Shown here in pieces: positions 54,740 through 63,876 of a stretch of 64,000 nt of DNA. Within the stretch, counting starts at the first letter, position 1. The number at the start of each line of letters is the position of its first letter. Both the position numbers and the translations under genes were made by a program. A model generated the notes under the pieces. That model did no database searches. It saw only the letters and a list, made by a program, of their open reading frames with translations, and had not been told where the DNA came from. Origin of the DNA: Bradyrhizobium erythrophlei (GTDB taxonomy: Bacteria; Pseudomonadota; Alphaproteobacteria; Rhizobiales; Xanthobacteraceae); contig NZ_LT670817.1 in the NCBI RefSeq assembly GCF_900129425.1, positions 5,766,001-5,830,000 on the forward strand. The letters run 5' to 3'.

Positions 54740-55575
54740 CGCGAACGCCTCAGCCGGGGATCGACGAGATCGCGCAATCCGTCGCCGAAAAGATTGAACC
54801 CGAGAACCGTGATCAAAATGCCGAGACCTGGAAACGTCACTGCCCACCATGATTGCGGCAGATATTCCCGTCCTTCCGCAATAGCCAAACCCCAATCGGG
54901 ACTCGGCTGTGTGGCACCGATACCGAGGAAACCCAGAACAGCCGTCGTCATGATCGTAAAACCCATGCCGATGGTTGCCCGCACAATCACGGCCGAGGCG
55001 ACGTTCGGCAGCACGTGCACGAAAAGGATGCGGGAGGTCGAAGCGCCCAATCCCCGTTGTGCTTCAATGAATAGCGCACTTCGCAGACGCCGGACTTCGC
55101 CGTAGACGGTACGACAGAAGAACGGCCAGTAGGTCAGCGCCAGCGCCGCCATGGCGCTCTCCAGTCCGCGTCCCATGAGTTGCGCGACGGCAAGTGCGAG
55201 GATGAGCTGCGGCACGGCCAGGAACACGTCCGTCAAACGCATCAGCAGCTGGCTTCCCCAGCCATCGGAATAGCCCGCATAAAGTCCGGCAGGCACGCCG
55301 ATGCCGATGGCGAGCGCAACAACCGTCAGCGCCACTTCCAACGCACCGTGCGTGCCCATGATCACGCGCGCGAACACGTCGCGCCCGAGGCTGTCGGTTC
55401 CGAACCAGAACTCCGCGGACGGCGGCTTCAGGCGCGAGATCAGATCGCCGTCATAGACCATGTCGAGATTAGGCACGATCAACTGCGAAAAGATCGCAAC
55501 CAGGCAGACGGTCACGATAATGAGGAGTCCCAGAACCGCGGGTACGTCTCGCAGGAACTTCCTTAGGATCAGCAT
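54736..55575 (-). CDS. dppC: Dipeptide/oligopeptide ABC transporter permease DppC
   Basis: 279 residues from ATG 55575 (MLILRKFLRD), with GGGAAG about eight bases upstream. It has six hydrophobic helices, the extracytoplasmic WFGTDSLGRDVFARVIMGTH block typical of OppC/DppC, and the EAA-like docking loop EAQRGLGASTSRILFVHVLPN. The frame opens 22 codons earlier without a better site. It follows dppB after 13 bases. Confidence 0.9.
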   Translation of the reverse strand: MLILRKFLRDVPAVLGLLIIVTVCLVAIFSQLIVPNLDMVYDGDLISRLKPPSAEFWFGTDSLGRDVFARVIMGTHGALEVALTVVALAIGIGVPAGLYAGYSDGWGSQLLMRLTDVFLAVPQLILALAVAQLMGRGLESAMAALALTYWPFFCRTVYGEVRRLRSALFIEAQRGLGASTSRILFVHVLPNVASAVIVRATIGMGFTIMTTAVLGFLGIGATQPSPDWGLAIAEGREYLPQSWWAVTFPGLGILITVLGFNLFGDGLRDLVDPRLRRSR

Positions 55576-55588
55576 CTCGGACGCTTCC

Positions 55589-56599
55589 CTAGAGCTTTTC
55601 AACCACGCGAGGATCGAGCCAGGCATGCACGACGTCGACAAGGATGTTGACGATGGAATAAATCAGGCCGACGACCAAAGTCACCGCAAGAACCGCCTTG
55701 TAGTCCGAAGTCAGGATCGCGTTCACCGCATATGAACCGACTCCGGGCCAGTCGAAAATCGACTCCACGGCCACCGCGCTGGAAATCAACCCACCGAACA
55801 GCAGTCCGATCTGGGTCGTCGCTCCCACCACGGAATTGCGCAGAACGTAAACCCAGATGATGCGACGCCGGGTATATCCGGCGGCCTCGGCATAGTGGAC
55901 GAATTCCTTCTGCATGGTTTCAAGCACGCCCGCGCGCGTGAACCGTGAGATCGATGCCAGCCCGCCCAGCGACAGCGTGAGCGCCGGCATCAGAATGTGG
56001 GTGCACGCTTGACCGAACAAATCGAATCGCAGCGTCAGCAGACTATCGATCAGATAGAGACCCGTGAGGTGAGTGGGAGGCGGCAGCCCGACCGGAAAGC
56101 GCCCGCGCAGCGGCAGCCAGTCGAGTTCCATGGAGAAGATTGTCTGCAGGATGATCGCGAACCAGAACGACGCGATCGCTAGTCCCGCCACGGTGACCAC
56201 GCGCATGGCGTGGTCGAACAACGAGTTGTGCCAGACTGCCGCCATCGTCCCGAGGGGAATGCCGACGCAGGCCGCGAAGATCAATGAAACGAACGTCAGC
56301 TCGATCGTCGCAGGAAGGCGTTCGGCGATATCCCGGACGACAGGCCGATTGGAGATGATCGAGTTGCCGAGGTCACCGCTTCCGGCCTGCCCGACATAAA
56401 TGACGAACTGCTTCCAGAGGGGTTCGTCGAAGCCATAGGCCTTCCGCACAGCAGCGATTTGAGCGGGCGTCGCATTTTCACCCGCGAGTGCCGCCGAGGG
56501 ATCGTTCGGCAGCACGCGCAGCATGATAAATGTGAGTACAAGCAGTCCAAAGAGCGCCGGTATGGTCAATAGCAGGCGATGCAGGACGAAACGGATCAT
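55589..56599 (-). CDS. dppB: Dipeptide/oligopeptide ABC transporter permease DppB
   Basis: 336 residues. MIRFVLHRLLLTIPALFGLL and FIMLRVLPNDPSAALAGENA are the standard OppB/DppB opening. Six hydrophobic segments follow, with the docking loop YAEAAGYTRRRIIWVYVLRN near the C-terminal third and the conserved SIFDWPGVGSYAVNAI block. It forms the membrane channel with DppC. Confidence 0.92.
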   Translation of the reverse strand: MIRFVLHRLLLTIPALFGLLVLTFIMLRVLPNDPSAALAGENATPAQIAAVRKAYGFDEPLWKQFVIYVGQAGSGDLGNSIISNRPVVRDIAERLPATIELTFVSLIFAACVGIPLGTMAAVWHNSLFDHAMRVVTVAGLAIASFWFAIILQTIFSMELDWLPLRGRFPVGLPPPTHLTGLYLIDSLLTLRFDLFGQACTHILMPALTLSLGGLASISRFTRAGVLETMQKEFVHYAEAAGYTRRRIIWVYVLRNSVVGATTQIGLLFGGLISSAVAVESIFDWPGVGSYAVNAILTSDYKAVLAVTLVVGLIYSIVNILVDVVHAWLDPRVVEKL

Positions 56600-56630
56600 G
56601 GTTTCCCTTGAGCGCGCCTTCTGGCTCGCA

Positions 56631-58220
56631 TCAACTCGTCAGCGACATGATGCGGAAATCCGCGCCCGATCCGATCGGCGTGAACCGGAAGCCGCGCAAA
56701 CGGTTACTCAGACCGCGCAACTCGATCGCATTGTAGATCCAGATGTCGGCCGCATCCGCCACGACGAGGCGGGAAGCCTCTTCATAGAGCGCCCGCCGCT
56801 TGCTCTGATCGTCGAGACGCCGCGCCTCGCGGAGCAGAGTGTCGACCTTTTCGTTCTTGTACCAGCACGAGGCTTTCCAGGTACCGTGAAACTGGCTGTC
56901 GTACATCTGACCTATCCAGTTCTCCGGATCGATGAAATAGGACGAAACCCAATGCACCCACATATCGGGTGTAGTTTCAACTTTTGCCGTCGACGAAACG
57001 ATTTGAGGCCAAAGGTTCGCAACTATCCTGAGATTTACGCCGACCTTGCGCAATCCTTGCTGAAGAATTTGCGCGGCCTGTGTGGTCTGGGCGAGATGCT
57101 GCTGAATGTGGATCTCGATTTCCCGGTCAACTGGCGCGCCTTCCGCCTTGGCTTTCGCAAGAAACTCTCTTGCGGTGTCGAGATTGAAGTCGTAGGGCGG
57201 CAAATCTTTTGGCGAGCCCCACAGATTGACCGGGATCGGGCCGGCGTTTCGAACAGCGTAGCCTTTCAGCACGCCATCGATAAAACCCTTGTAGTTGAAC
57301 GCATGGCTCATCGCGAGGCGGAAATTCAGGTTATCGAACGGCGCCTTCTTGTTGTTCATGCGCAGCACCATGACACGCATGGATTGGTCTTTCGAAACAG
57401 TCGCGGTCTTCGACGCCAGCACGCGCTCAACCTGGTCGGGCGGCAGGTAGCTGTCGGTGCAGTCGACGTCACCCTTTATCAGCGCGTTGACGCGGGTCGT
57501 GGTCTCCAGAATGTTGCGCCGGCGCACGATCTCAATGGGCGACTTGTTATGGCCCCACCCCATGAAATGATCATGGTTGCGCTTCAGGTCGATCTGCTGC
57601 ACTGGCTGATAGGTGGTGGGATCGAGGATATAAGATCCGGAACCGGCCGAGTTCGATGTGAGCCAGGCTTGTCCCCAGTCGTTATCCTTGGCCTTCGGCT
57701 CGATCACGCGGCGGTTGAGGATGGCCACCAGCGGCGTCGCCGCCAGGAACGGCGCATAAGGCCGCTTTAGCTTGAATACCACTGTGGTCGGATCGGGCGC
57801 CGTGATGCCGTTCGGGTCGAGGACGGTGAGGAATGCCGCGGCAGGTCCCTTCTTGACGTTTAGGAGACGATGGAAGGTCCAGACCACGTCCTCGGAGGTC
57901 AGCGGGCTGCCGTCGTGGAATTTGACCCCCTCGTGCAGCTTGAACGTTACGATCAGTCCGTCGTCGCTGACGGTGTGCCCGGTCGCGAGCCAGGGCACGA
58001 GCTTGGGCGGATTGTCCTGATTAACGTATAGCGTATCGTAAACGTTGATTATGTAGCCCTGCATTGGCACATCCGACAACGCGTGCGGATCGAGACTGCC
58101 GGGAAGGTCGTCGGCCCAAACGAGTTCATCGGGCCTGTGCTGAGCCAGCGCAACGCGGGCACCGACCAAGGCCGCCGTCACGGTCGCGCCGGTCCCCATC
58201 AAGAACGTTCTACGCTTCAT
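56631..58220 (-). CDS. Peptide-binding protein of the Dpp-type transporter (family 5)
   Basis: 529 residues from ATG 58220, which has GGAGGA five bases upstream. The leader MKRRTFLMGTGATVTAALVG, continuing to ARVALAQ, contains a twin arginine (KRRTFL) and a small-residue core, compatible with Tat export. The family-5 body follows with LVPWLATGHTVSDDGLIVTF and HEGVKFHDGSPLTSEDVVWTFHR. It should bind peptides in the periplasm for DppBCDF, though related proteins bind other solutes. First transporter gene after the racemase gene. Confidence 0.88.
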   Translation of the reverse strand: MKRRTFLMGTGATVTAALVGARVALAQHRPDELVWADDLPGSLDPHALSDVPMQGYIINVYDTLYVNQDNPPKLVPWLATGHTVSDDGLIVTFKLHEGVKFHDGSPLTSEDVVWTFHRLLNVKKGPAAAFLTVLDPNGITAPDPTTVVFKLKRPYAPFLAATPLVAILNRRVIEPKAKDNDWGQAWLTSNSAGSGSYILDPTTYQPVQQIDLKRNHDHFMGWGHNKSPIEIVRRRNILETTTRVNALIKGDVDCTDSYLPPDQVERVLASKTATVSKDQSMRVMVLRMNNKKAPFDNLNFRLAMSHAFNYKGFIDGVLKGYAVRNAGPIPVNLWGSPKDLPPYDFNLDTAREFLAKAKAEGAPVDREIEIHIQQHLAQTTQAAQILQQGLRKVGVNLRIVANLWPQIVSSTAKVETTPDMWVHWVSSYFIDPENWIGQMYDSQFHGTWKASCWYKNEKVDTLLREARRLDDQSKRRALYEEASRLVVADAADIWIYNAIELRGLSNRLRGFRFTPIGSGADFRIMSLTS

Positions 58221-58261
58221 CAGAGTCCTCCATCTGCCGTAGTCGCGCGGGACGACAGCAA

Positions 58262-59005
58262 TCACGCGAGATAAGCCTTGTCAGGCGGAGACGGCCATGC
58301 CGTGCGGGAATGCGAAAGATTGAGATCGAGCAGGGTTTCCGTGGTTTTCAGCGCGGCAAGCACCGGACTGACGACTGGCACCGACAGCCGGTCCGACAAT
58401 TCGCGTTCGACACCCATGAACGCCATGCTCATGCAGCCCATCACCAGAACGTCGGCACCGTCGTCGATGCAGCGGCGCCCCGTCTCGATGATCCGATCCC
58501 AGGCCGCATTCTCGCCATGGGTCAGATCGACGACGGAGACACCGACGCCGCGAATGCTCGCGAGCCGCTGCGTGAGACCTTGTCCCCTGAGTCGCGGCAG
58601 CGCGCGCTTGGCACCGCTGTCGAGCGGCGACAGGATCGAATAGCTTTCGCCGAGTTGCATGGCCAACGCTATTGCCGACTGCCCCGGGCCGACCACCGGC
58701 ATCTTGACCGTCTCGCGTATGGCATCCAGTGCCGGATCCGAGAAGCAGCCGATGATACCGGCACTCGCGCCCTCGGCTTCAGCCTTCTGCATTCCACGCA
58801 GCAGATGCGGAGCCACCGTGACCACATCCCGCTCACTCTCGATCGAGGGATAGCCGGACGGCACGCTCTGCACCTTGATCTCGGTATTATCGGCGGCGTG
58901 GCGCTGGAGATAGTCCTGCCGCCGCAGGATCTCGGCCTGACCCAGTGTTTTTTCCATTGGCGAGACGAGCTGGTAAACAATGCGGCGACGGCTTGCCATG
59001 GACAT
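58262..59005 (-). CDS. Asp/Glu/hydantoin racemase-family protein
   Basis: 247 residues. Two cysteine motifs expected to serve as the proton-shuttling pair are present: AGIIGCFSDPALDAI and VLVMGCMSMAF, separated by about 105 residues. This fits the family that includes aspartate, glutamate and hydantoin racemases and maleate isomerase. The operon points to racemisation of an amino acid or cyclic derivative released from an imported peptide. Placed six bases before the M28 peptidase stop and upstream of the binding-protein gene. Confidence 0.85.
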   Translation of the reverse strand: MSMASRRRIVYQLVSPMEKTLGQAEILRRQDYLQRHAADNTEIKVQSVPSGYPSIESERDVVTVAPHLLRGMQKAEAEGASAGIIGCFSDPALDAIRETVKMPVVGPGQSAIALAMQLGESYSILSPLDSGAKRALPRLRGQGLTQRLASIRGVGVSVVDLTHGENAAWDRIIETGRRCIDDGADVLVMGCMSMAFMGVERELSDRLSVPVVSPVLAALKTTETLLDLNLSHSRTAWPSPPDKAYLA

Positions 59006-59011
59006 ACCCTG

Positions 59012-60784
59012 CTATTTCAGTTGCGCGAGCGCATCATCGATAATGGCCGTAGAGTCCTGAAGCGCATCGGCGACGCGATTGCGGGCACGCACCAGCTTCG
59101 TCTCGAGCATCCAGCGCTGCTCGCCGTCGGCAAGTCCGGACAACTCGCCGAGATCATACAGGCACGGAATCATCGTCGTTTGCGGCGTGTAGCCATATGG
59201 ATCATGCCCATAGGTGCCAATAGCGGTCGACTGCAGCGGCACAAGGATACGCGACAGGCGCTTGATTGCTCCGTTCAACAGCACCGCGGCCTGCTCGGAG
59301 CCACGACCGCTCTTGAAACGCTCGGCCTCGGCGGCTGCAGCCTTGTCGATACTCGCGGCAGCGGCCGCAAATTTGTGTGCGCTTGCCTGCGCCCCATCGA
59401 GACCCACGGACCGTCCCGGCTCCATGAATTCCTCGAGCCGCGCGATGACCTGCTCGGCAACCGGCGTAAAGCGGAACGGCAGCACCGGCGCGGTCGTGAG
59501 CTCCCAGAGATATGCAGCGTACATACGAATATGTTCCTGCATCAGCGCCCAGTCCATCTTGTCAAGCCGGTTCTCGATCGAATGGTGCCACCAGCCGAGC
59601 GTCGCATTGGCGGTTGCTTTCAACTCGGCGTCGGTAAAAGCACCCTGCCCGGCGAACATCGGAATGCCGAGTCCGAAGAAGCTCGAGTCTCCCGACTTCA
59701 CCGAACGCTTCCACTTGATCTTCTTGCTCAGAAGCCGCGTTTCGATTTCGGTATGAAACGTTTTGAGCTCGGCGTTCGAATGGGTCGCCCATTCCGTAGT
59801 GCCGATGAAAGCAGGCTGATCGATCTGCAGATAAGCTACGCAGTGGTTACGCAGGTCGTCCCAATTTCGATCGGCGTACCACGCGGACCCCGCCATGGTG
59901 CCGGTCTCATGCGCCGTCCAGAAACCAAAGGTCAGGCCGCGCCGGAGTTTGTCGCGATGCTTCATGAACACGCGCGCCAATTCCATCTTGCACGCGTTGC
60001 CCGCAGCATTGTCGGTCGCAGCTTCGCCTGGCCAGCTGTCCTGATGGCCGCCGACCAGCACGAAGTCGTCTTTTTCGAGCGAAGTCGAAGCAGGCGGCAT
60101 TCTTGCGATCGTGATCTGCACGGGACGCCAGCCGTTCACGACATGGGTGCGGAACCAGACGCTGACGGGGCCCTTCTTCGCCATCTCGCGCAGCTTCAGT
60201 CCCACTGTGCGCGCAATTCCGATGCAGGGAATGGTGGGCATCTCGGTTTTGGCGTTTTCCGGGGTCGGATTTCCCCACACCGGCTTCACCGAACCGAACG
60301 GTACCGCTTCGTTTTCAGGCTGCCCCCAGTTCATCATGACGGCTCCGATGGCGCCTTTCATACCGGCGATCCGCTGCTTTTCGTGACGCGCAGGTGAATA
60401 GGACAACTCAGTCAGAATGATTTTGCCGCGGGCATCCTTGCCGGCGTAGTCGGAGAATGCGCCGCCGCCGACGTCGATGATCTCAGCCCGAATGCCATCG
60501 TCGGTTGTTTTCAGGCTGTGCCCCAGCGTGTTGGCCTGAATGGAAATCTCCGATGGAGCCTCGACCCGAAACTCCGCATGCTCTGGAAATGATACGATCG
60601 CCGGGAGCTCATGAATGACGGTGTCGGCGAGTCCGTTTTCCTTCATGGCATCGCGGCTGTACTCGGCCATCCGCTTGCCATTGGCGCTGCCCGCGGCGCG
60701 ATGCGGTATTTCACGAACAATCTTTTCGATGTGATGGCGGATCCGGTCCGCTGATACTTCATTCAAAATAGCCGGATCGGACAT
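59012..60784 (-). CDS. M28-family metallopeptidase
   Basis: 590 residues without an obvious signal peptide. The zinc-peptidase blocks are VGGHQDSWPGEAATDNAAGN (first histidine and bridging aspartate) and TFGFWTAHETGTMAGS (catalytic glutamate region), followed by AYLQIDQPAF and ending in WHHSIENRLDKMD. A PA-like insert near 130-160 (GKDARGKIILTELSY) precedes them. M28 enzymes remove N-terminal residues or act as carboxypeptidases. First gene of the peptide-use operon, divergent from the GntR regulator. Confidence 0.87.
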   Translation of the reverse strand: MSDPAILNEVSADRIRHHIEKIVREIPHRAAGSANGKRMAEYSRDAMKENGLADTVIHELPAIVSFPEHAEFRVEAPSEISIQANTLGHSLKTTDDGIRAEIIDVGGGAFSDYAGKDARGKIILTELSYSPARHEKQRIAGMKGAIGAVMMNWGQPENEAVPFGSVKPVWGNPTPENAKTEMPTIPCIGIARTVGLKLREMAKKGPVSVWFRTHVVNGWRPVQITIARMPPASTSLEKDDFVLVGGHQDSWPGEAATDNAAGNACKMELARVFMKHRDKLRRGLTFGFWTAHETGTMAGSAWYADRNWDDLRNHCVAYLQIDQPAFIGTTEWATHSNAELKTFHTEIETRLLSKKIKWKRSVKSGDSSFFGLGIPMFAGQGAFTDAELKATANATLGWWHHSIENRLDKMDWALMQEHIRMYAAYLWELTTAPVLPFRFTPVAEQVIARLEEFMEPGRSVGLDGAQASAHKFAAAAASIDKAAAAEAERFKSGRGSEQAAVLLNGAIKRLSRILVPLQSTAIGTYGHDPYGYTPQTTMIPCLYDLGELSGLADGEQRWMLETKLVRARNRVADALQDSTAIIDDALAQLK

Positions 60785-60846
60785 TATTCCTCCAGTTTTC
60801 CCGGGTTTTACGCATTTTCAGTCTTCCTGTACGATAAACTGCTGTA

Positions 60847-60859
60847 TGACAACATGTCA
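60847..60859. promoter_or_regulatory. Inverted repeat, candidate GntR/FadR-type operator
   Basis: TGACA-ACA-TGTCA is a perfect 13-base inverted repeat centred 29 bases before the regulator start and 69 bases before the M28 start. Its size matches boxes of FadR-subfamily regulators, and its position suits control of both divergent units. A third TGACA follows at 60862-60866. Confidence 0.65.
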
Positions 60860-60881
60860 AATGACAGGGACGAGAGCGGCC

Positions 60882-61565
60882 ATGACCAATGTTCTACGAC
60901 TAACGGAGCATCCCCCGCTCCGCCGCGATCAGGCCTTTGAGCGACTGCGGGACGCGATAATCACCGGACATTTCTCACCCGGCGCGCGCTTGATCGAACG
61001 CGAGCTGTGCGAGGCCATGGGGGTCAGCCGGACATCCATTCGCGAGGTCCTTAGGCGCCTCGAGGCGGAACGACTGATCGAGGTCGAACCGCGGCGTGGC
61101 CCCATCGTCGCGCGGCTCAGTCCCAAGCAGGTCAAGGAAATCTACGAAGTTCGCGCGCTGCTCGAAGCGGCTGTGGTGCGCCGCTTCGCGCTTGAGGCGA
61201 GCGCTGAAGACATCGCCGAGCTGCGCCGCATCTATGACAGGTTGAGCATCGTACGTGAACAGGAAGACGTCGCGGCGATCGTCAGCACCACGCGGCGGTT
61301 CAGCGAGCACATGATGGGAATCGTCAATCACGAACTGATCAACGACATCCATCAAAAGCTCATCGCGCGGATCAGCGTCTCGCGCGTCTTTGCGATTTCT
61401 CTTCCTGGCCGGCTCCAGCAAAGCGCGCGCGAACTCGCCGTGGTCATGGACGCCATTGAACGACGAGATGCCGAAGGTGCGGCACAAAGCCTTATGATCT
61501 ATGTACGCAACGCCGGAGACGCCGCCCTCAAGCACCTTGAGGCCACCTCGATCGTCAATGAATAA
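60882..61565 (+). CDS. GntR-family regulator, FadR subfamily (FCD domain)
   Basis: 227 residues from ATG 60882; an ATG at 60846 lies inside the inverted repeat and is less likely. The winged helix reads RRDQAFERLRDAIITGHFSPG, LIERELCEAMGVSRTSIREVL and RRLEAERLIEVEPRRGPIV. An all-helical FCD effector domain follows (VRALLEAAVVRRFALEAS ... LAVVMDAIERRDAEGAAQSL), in which acidic or histidine residues usually bind a metal and a carboxylate ligand. It is divergent from the peptidase operon and is its likely repressor, responding to a product of peptide breakdown. Confidence 0.88.
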   Translation: MTNVLRLTEHPPLRRDQAFERLRDAIITGHFSPGARLIERELCEAMGVSRTSIREVLRRLEAERLIEVEPRRGPIVARLSPKQVKEIYEVRALLEAAVVRRFALEASAEDIAELRRIYDRLSIVREQEDVAAIVSTTRRFSEHMMGIVNHELINDIHQKLIARISVSRVFAISLPGRLQQSARELAVVMDAIERRDAEGAAQSLMIYVRNAGDAALKHLEATSIVNE

Positions 61566-61660
61566 CGTTCGGGGGGTAGCGGCCTCATGGCGGCATATAC
61601 TCTTTGAACTTGTGAGAGCTGATCCCGCTGGAAAACGACGAACTCGTTGGGGAAAACGCA

Positions 61661-62644
61661 ATGAAAGCCGTTTACTACGTCGACTACGGAGCCGCAAAGG
61701 ACGTTCTCAGGGTTGGCGAATTGCCGACACCCGAGCCACAGGCCGGCGAGGTTTTAGTGCGAATGCGCTTCTCCGGAGTTAACCCTTCGGACTGCAAGCG
61801 GCGCCAAGGAGTACGAGACAGGCCAGGATATCCCCTCATCATCCCTCACAATGACGGCGCAGGAGTGGTTGAGAAGACCGGTCCCGGCGTTGATCCCAAC
61901 CGTGTCGGTGAACGTGTTTGGATATGGAGCGGTCAACGGCACCGCGCACACGGTACGGGAGCCGAGTACATCGCGATCGCCAGCGCCAACGCGGTCAAAC
62001 TCCCCGACAATGTCACGCTCGAACAAGGCGCCTGCCTCGGGGTGCCTGGTATGACTGCGTATGGATCGTTATTTGCCGACGGCGACATCAAGGGCCTTCG
62101 CGTACTCGTCACTGGCGGCGCAGGCGCCGTTGGACATTACGCAATCCAGCTGGCGAAGCTTGCCGGCGCAAGCCTAGTCCTCACCACAGTGAGCGGCGCG
62201 GCGAAGGCCGAGCACGCCAAAGGCGCCGGCGCCGATTTCATCTTGAACTATAAGACCGAAGACATCGCGTCCCGTGTGCTGGAACTGACGTCGGGAAATG
62301 GGGTGGACCGGATTTCAGAAGTGGACTTGGGCGTCAATTTGGCAACCACTATCCAGGTGATGGCCAACAACGCTTCAATCGGCGCCTATGGCTCCGAAGG
62401 GGAATATGAGCCGAGGTTTCCACTTCTTGCTTTCATCTTCAAGGATGTGAATATCAGATTTGTTCAATGCAGCCTGATGCCTCTATCTTTGCGTGAAGAA
62501 GGAACAAAGCGAATAACCCAGTGGTGCAGCGAGGGAAAGATGGTGCATGCCATTGGCCGCGTCTTCTCCCTAGACAAGGTAGCCGAAGCGCACGAGGCCG
62601 TGGAAACTGGATCGGTGATCGGAAACGTTCTGCTTGAGATTTGA
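61661..62644 (+). CDS. Quinone oxidoreductase-like MDR-family protein
   Basis: 327 residues of the medium-chain dehydrogenase superfamily, NADPH:quinone oxidoreductase group. MKAVYYVDYGAAKDVLRVGE is the family start, FSGVNPSDCKRRQG the catalytic-domain motif, and VTGGAGAVGHYAIQLAKLAG the Rossmann AxxGxxG segment. The zinc cysteines of alcohol dehydrogenases are absent. The gene is monocistronic, 95 bases after the regulator stop; a link to peptide use is not shown. Substrate unknown. Confidence 0.88.
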   Translation: MKAVYYVDYGAAKDVLRVGELPTPEPQAGEVLVRMRFSGVNPSDCKRRQGVRDRPGYPLIIPHNDGAGVVEKTGPGVDPNRVGERVWIWSGQRHRAHGTGAEYIAIASANAVKLPDNVTLEQGACLGVPGMTAYGSLFADGDIKGLRVLVTGGAGAVGHYAIQLAKLAGASLVLTTVSGAAKAEHAKGAGADFILNYKTEDIASRVLELTSGNGVDRISEVDLGVNLATTIQVMANNASIGAYGSEGEYEPRFPLLAFIFKDVNIRFVQCSLMPLSLREEGTKRITQWCSEGKMVHAIGRVFSLDKVAEAHEAVETGSVIGNVLLEI

Positions 62645-62779
62645 AATCAGGTATCTCTGGCATTTTTGGCTGCACGACGTGTGACTCGATTTGTGCTGGG
62701 GACACGCCGGGGACGCAAATGTTCTTGGGCTGCCGATGCAAACTGGGGACCCGCGCGAGATGGGGCCGCTCCAACAACC

Positions 62780-63874
62780 TGTCCCTGTCGGAAACTCAAT
62801 CTTGCTGGCAACTGCCATCGAATCGGGCGATGCTCCTGCCTTATGCGAGAGGTCTGTAGCCTAATTTGGTTGGCGTTGGTCGGAGCGTTCCGGTCGCGGG
62901 TCTCGCTTGAGGCTGAAAACACGATTTTGCGTCATCAGCTTAACGTGTTGCGGCGGAAATCGCCGAAACGGCCGACGTTCGGGATGCTGGACCGTCTGGT
63001 ATTCGCCGGCTTGTATCGTTTGGCTCCGAAGGTGCTCGGCGCCTTGGCGATCGTGAAGCCGGAGACCGTGATTAAATGGCACCGAGCTGGCTTCCGATTA
63101 TATTGGCGCTGCAAATCGAAAGCGCGGGGCGGCAGGCCAACAGTTCCGGTGGAGATGCGCAAGCTTATCCGCGAGATGAGCATTGCCAATCCGCTGTGGG
63201 GAGCGCCTCGGATCCATGGAGAGTTGCTTAAGCTCGGCGTCGATATCCGACACACCAGCGTGGCCAAGTACATGGTCAGGCGACGAGATCCGCCGTCCCA
63301 AGGCTGGAGGACATTCCTCCGCAATCACGCTGATGGGATCGCTGCGATGGACATGTTCGTAGTGCCGACAATCTCCTTTCGTTTGCTCTACGGTTTATTG
63401 ATCATGGGGCATGGCCGGCGGCAGATCGTATGGCTCGGCGTCACAGCGCATCCGACCGCAGAATGGATTGCAAATCAGATTACGGAAGCTTTCGGCTGGG
63501 AAAAAGCTCCCCGCTATCTGATCCGCGATCGCGATCGGGCCTATGGCAATGTCTTCATCTGACGCCTTCGATCGATGGGCATTCGCGACCAACCAACGTC
63601 ACCACGCTCCCCGTGGCACAATGGATGTGCCGAACGACTGATCGGTTCGATCCGACGGGAATGCCTTGACCACGTCGTCGTGCTCGGAGAGCGGCACCTC
63701 CGTCATATACTATTGTCTTACCTCAAATATTATAATGAGGTACGCACGCATCTATCCTTGGAGAAGGACGCGCCGATCTCGCGCGCTGTGGAACGGGCCG
63801 GACGCATTCTTTGTCGCCCAGTTCTTGGAGGGCTCCACCACCAATATGTCCGGATTTGATTTACGACAGGGACA
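62780..63874 (+). mobile_element. Insertion sequence D, rve-integrase type, about 1.1 kb
   Basis: The perfect inverted repeats CCTGTCCCTGTCG (62778-62790) and CGACAGGGACAGG (63864-63876) bound the element; TGTCCC...GGGACA are the likely true ends. The left 20 bases are close to those of copy A, the right end is better preserved than in A. No target duplication is evident. The transposase has an in-frame stop. Confidence 0.82.
62843..63859 (+). pseudogene. Transposase of insertion sequence D with an in-frame opal codon
   Basis: The frame opens MREVCSLIWLALVGAFRSRV and runs to YGNVFI, where TGA (63560-63562) interrupts it. Copy A has CGC (Arg) at this place (YGEIFIRR). The same frame continues after the stop, LRSMGIRDQPTSPRSPWHNG to HHQYVRI, so only one base change (CGA to TGA) separates this copy from an open frame. 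The stop removes the last acidic catalytic residue. Confidence 0.85.
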
Positions 63875-63876
63875 GG

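Noticed and set aside
58064..60397. A 777-codon plus-strand frame opposite the binding-protein, racemase and M28 genes
   Set aside because: It is a shadow of three well-supported minus-strand genes. It has no family motif, and high GC makes long antisense frames common here.
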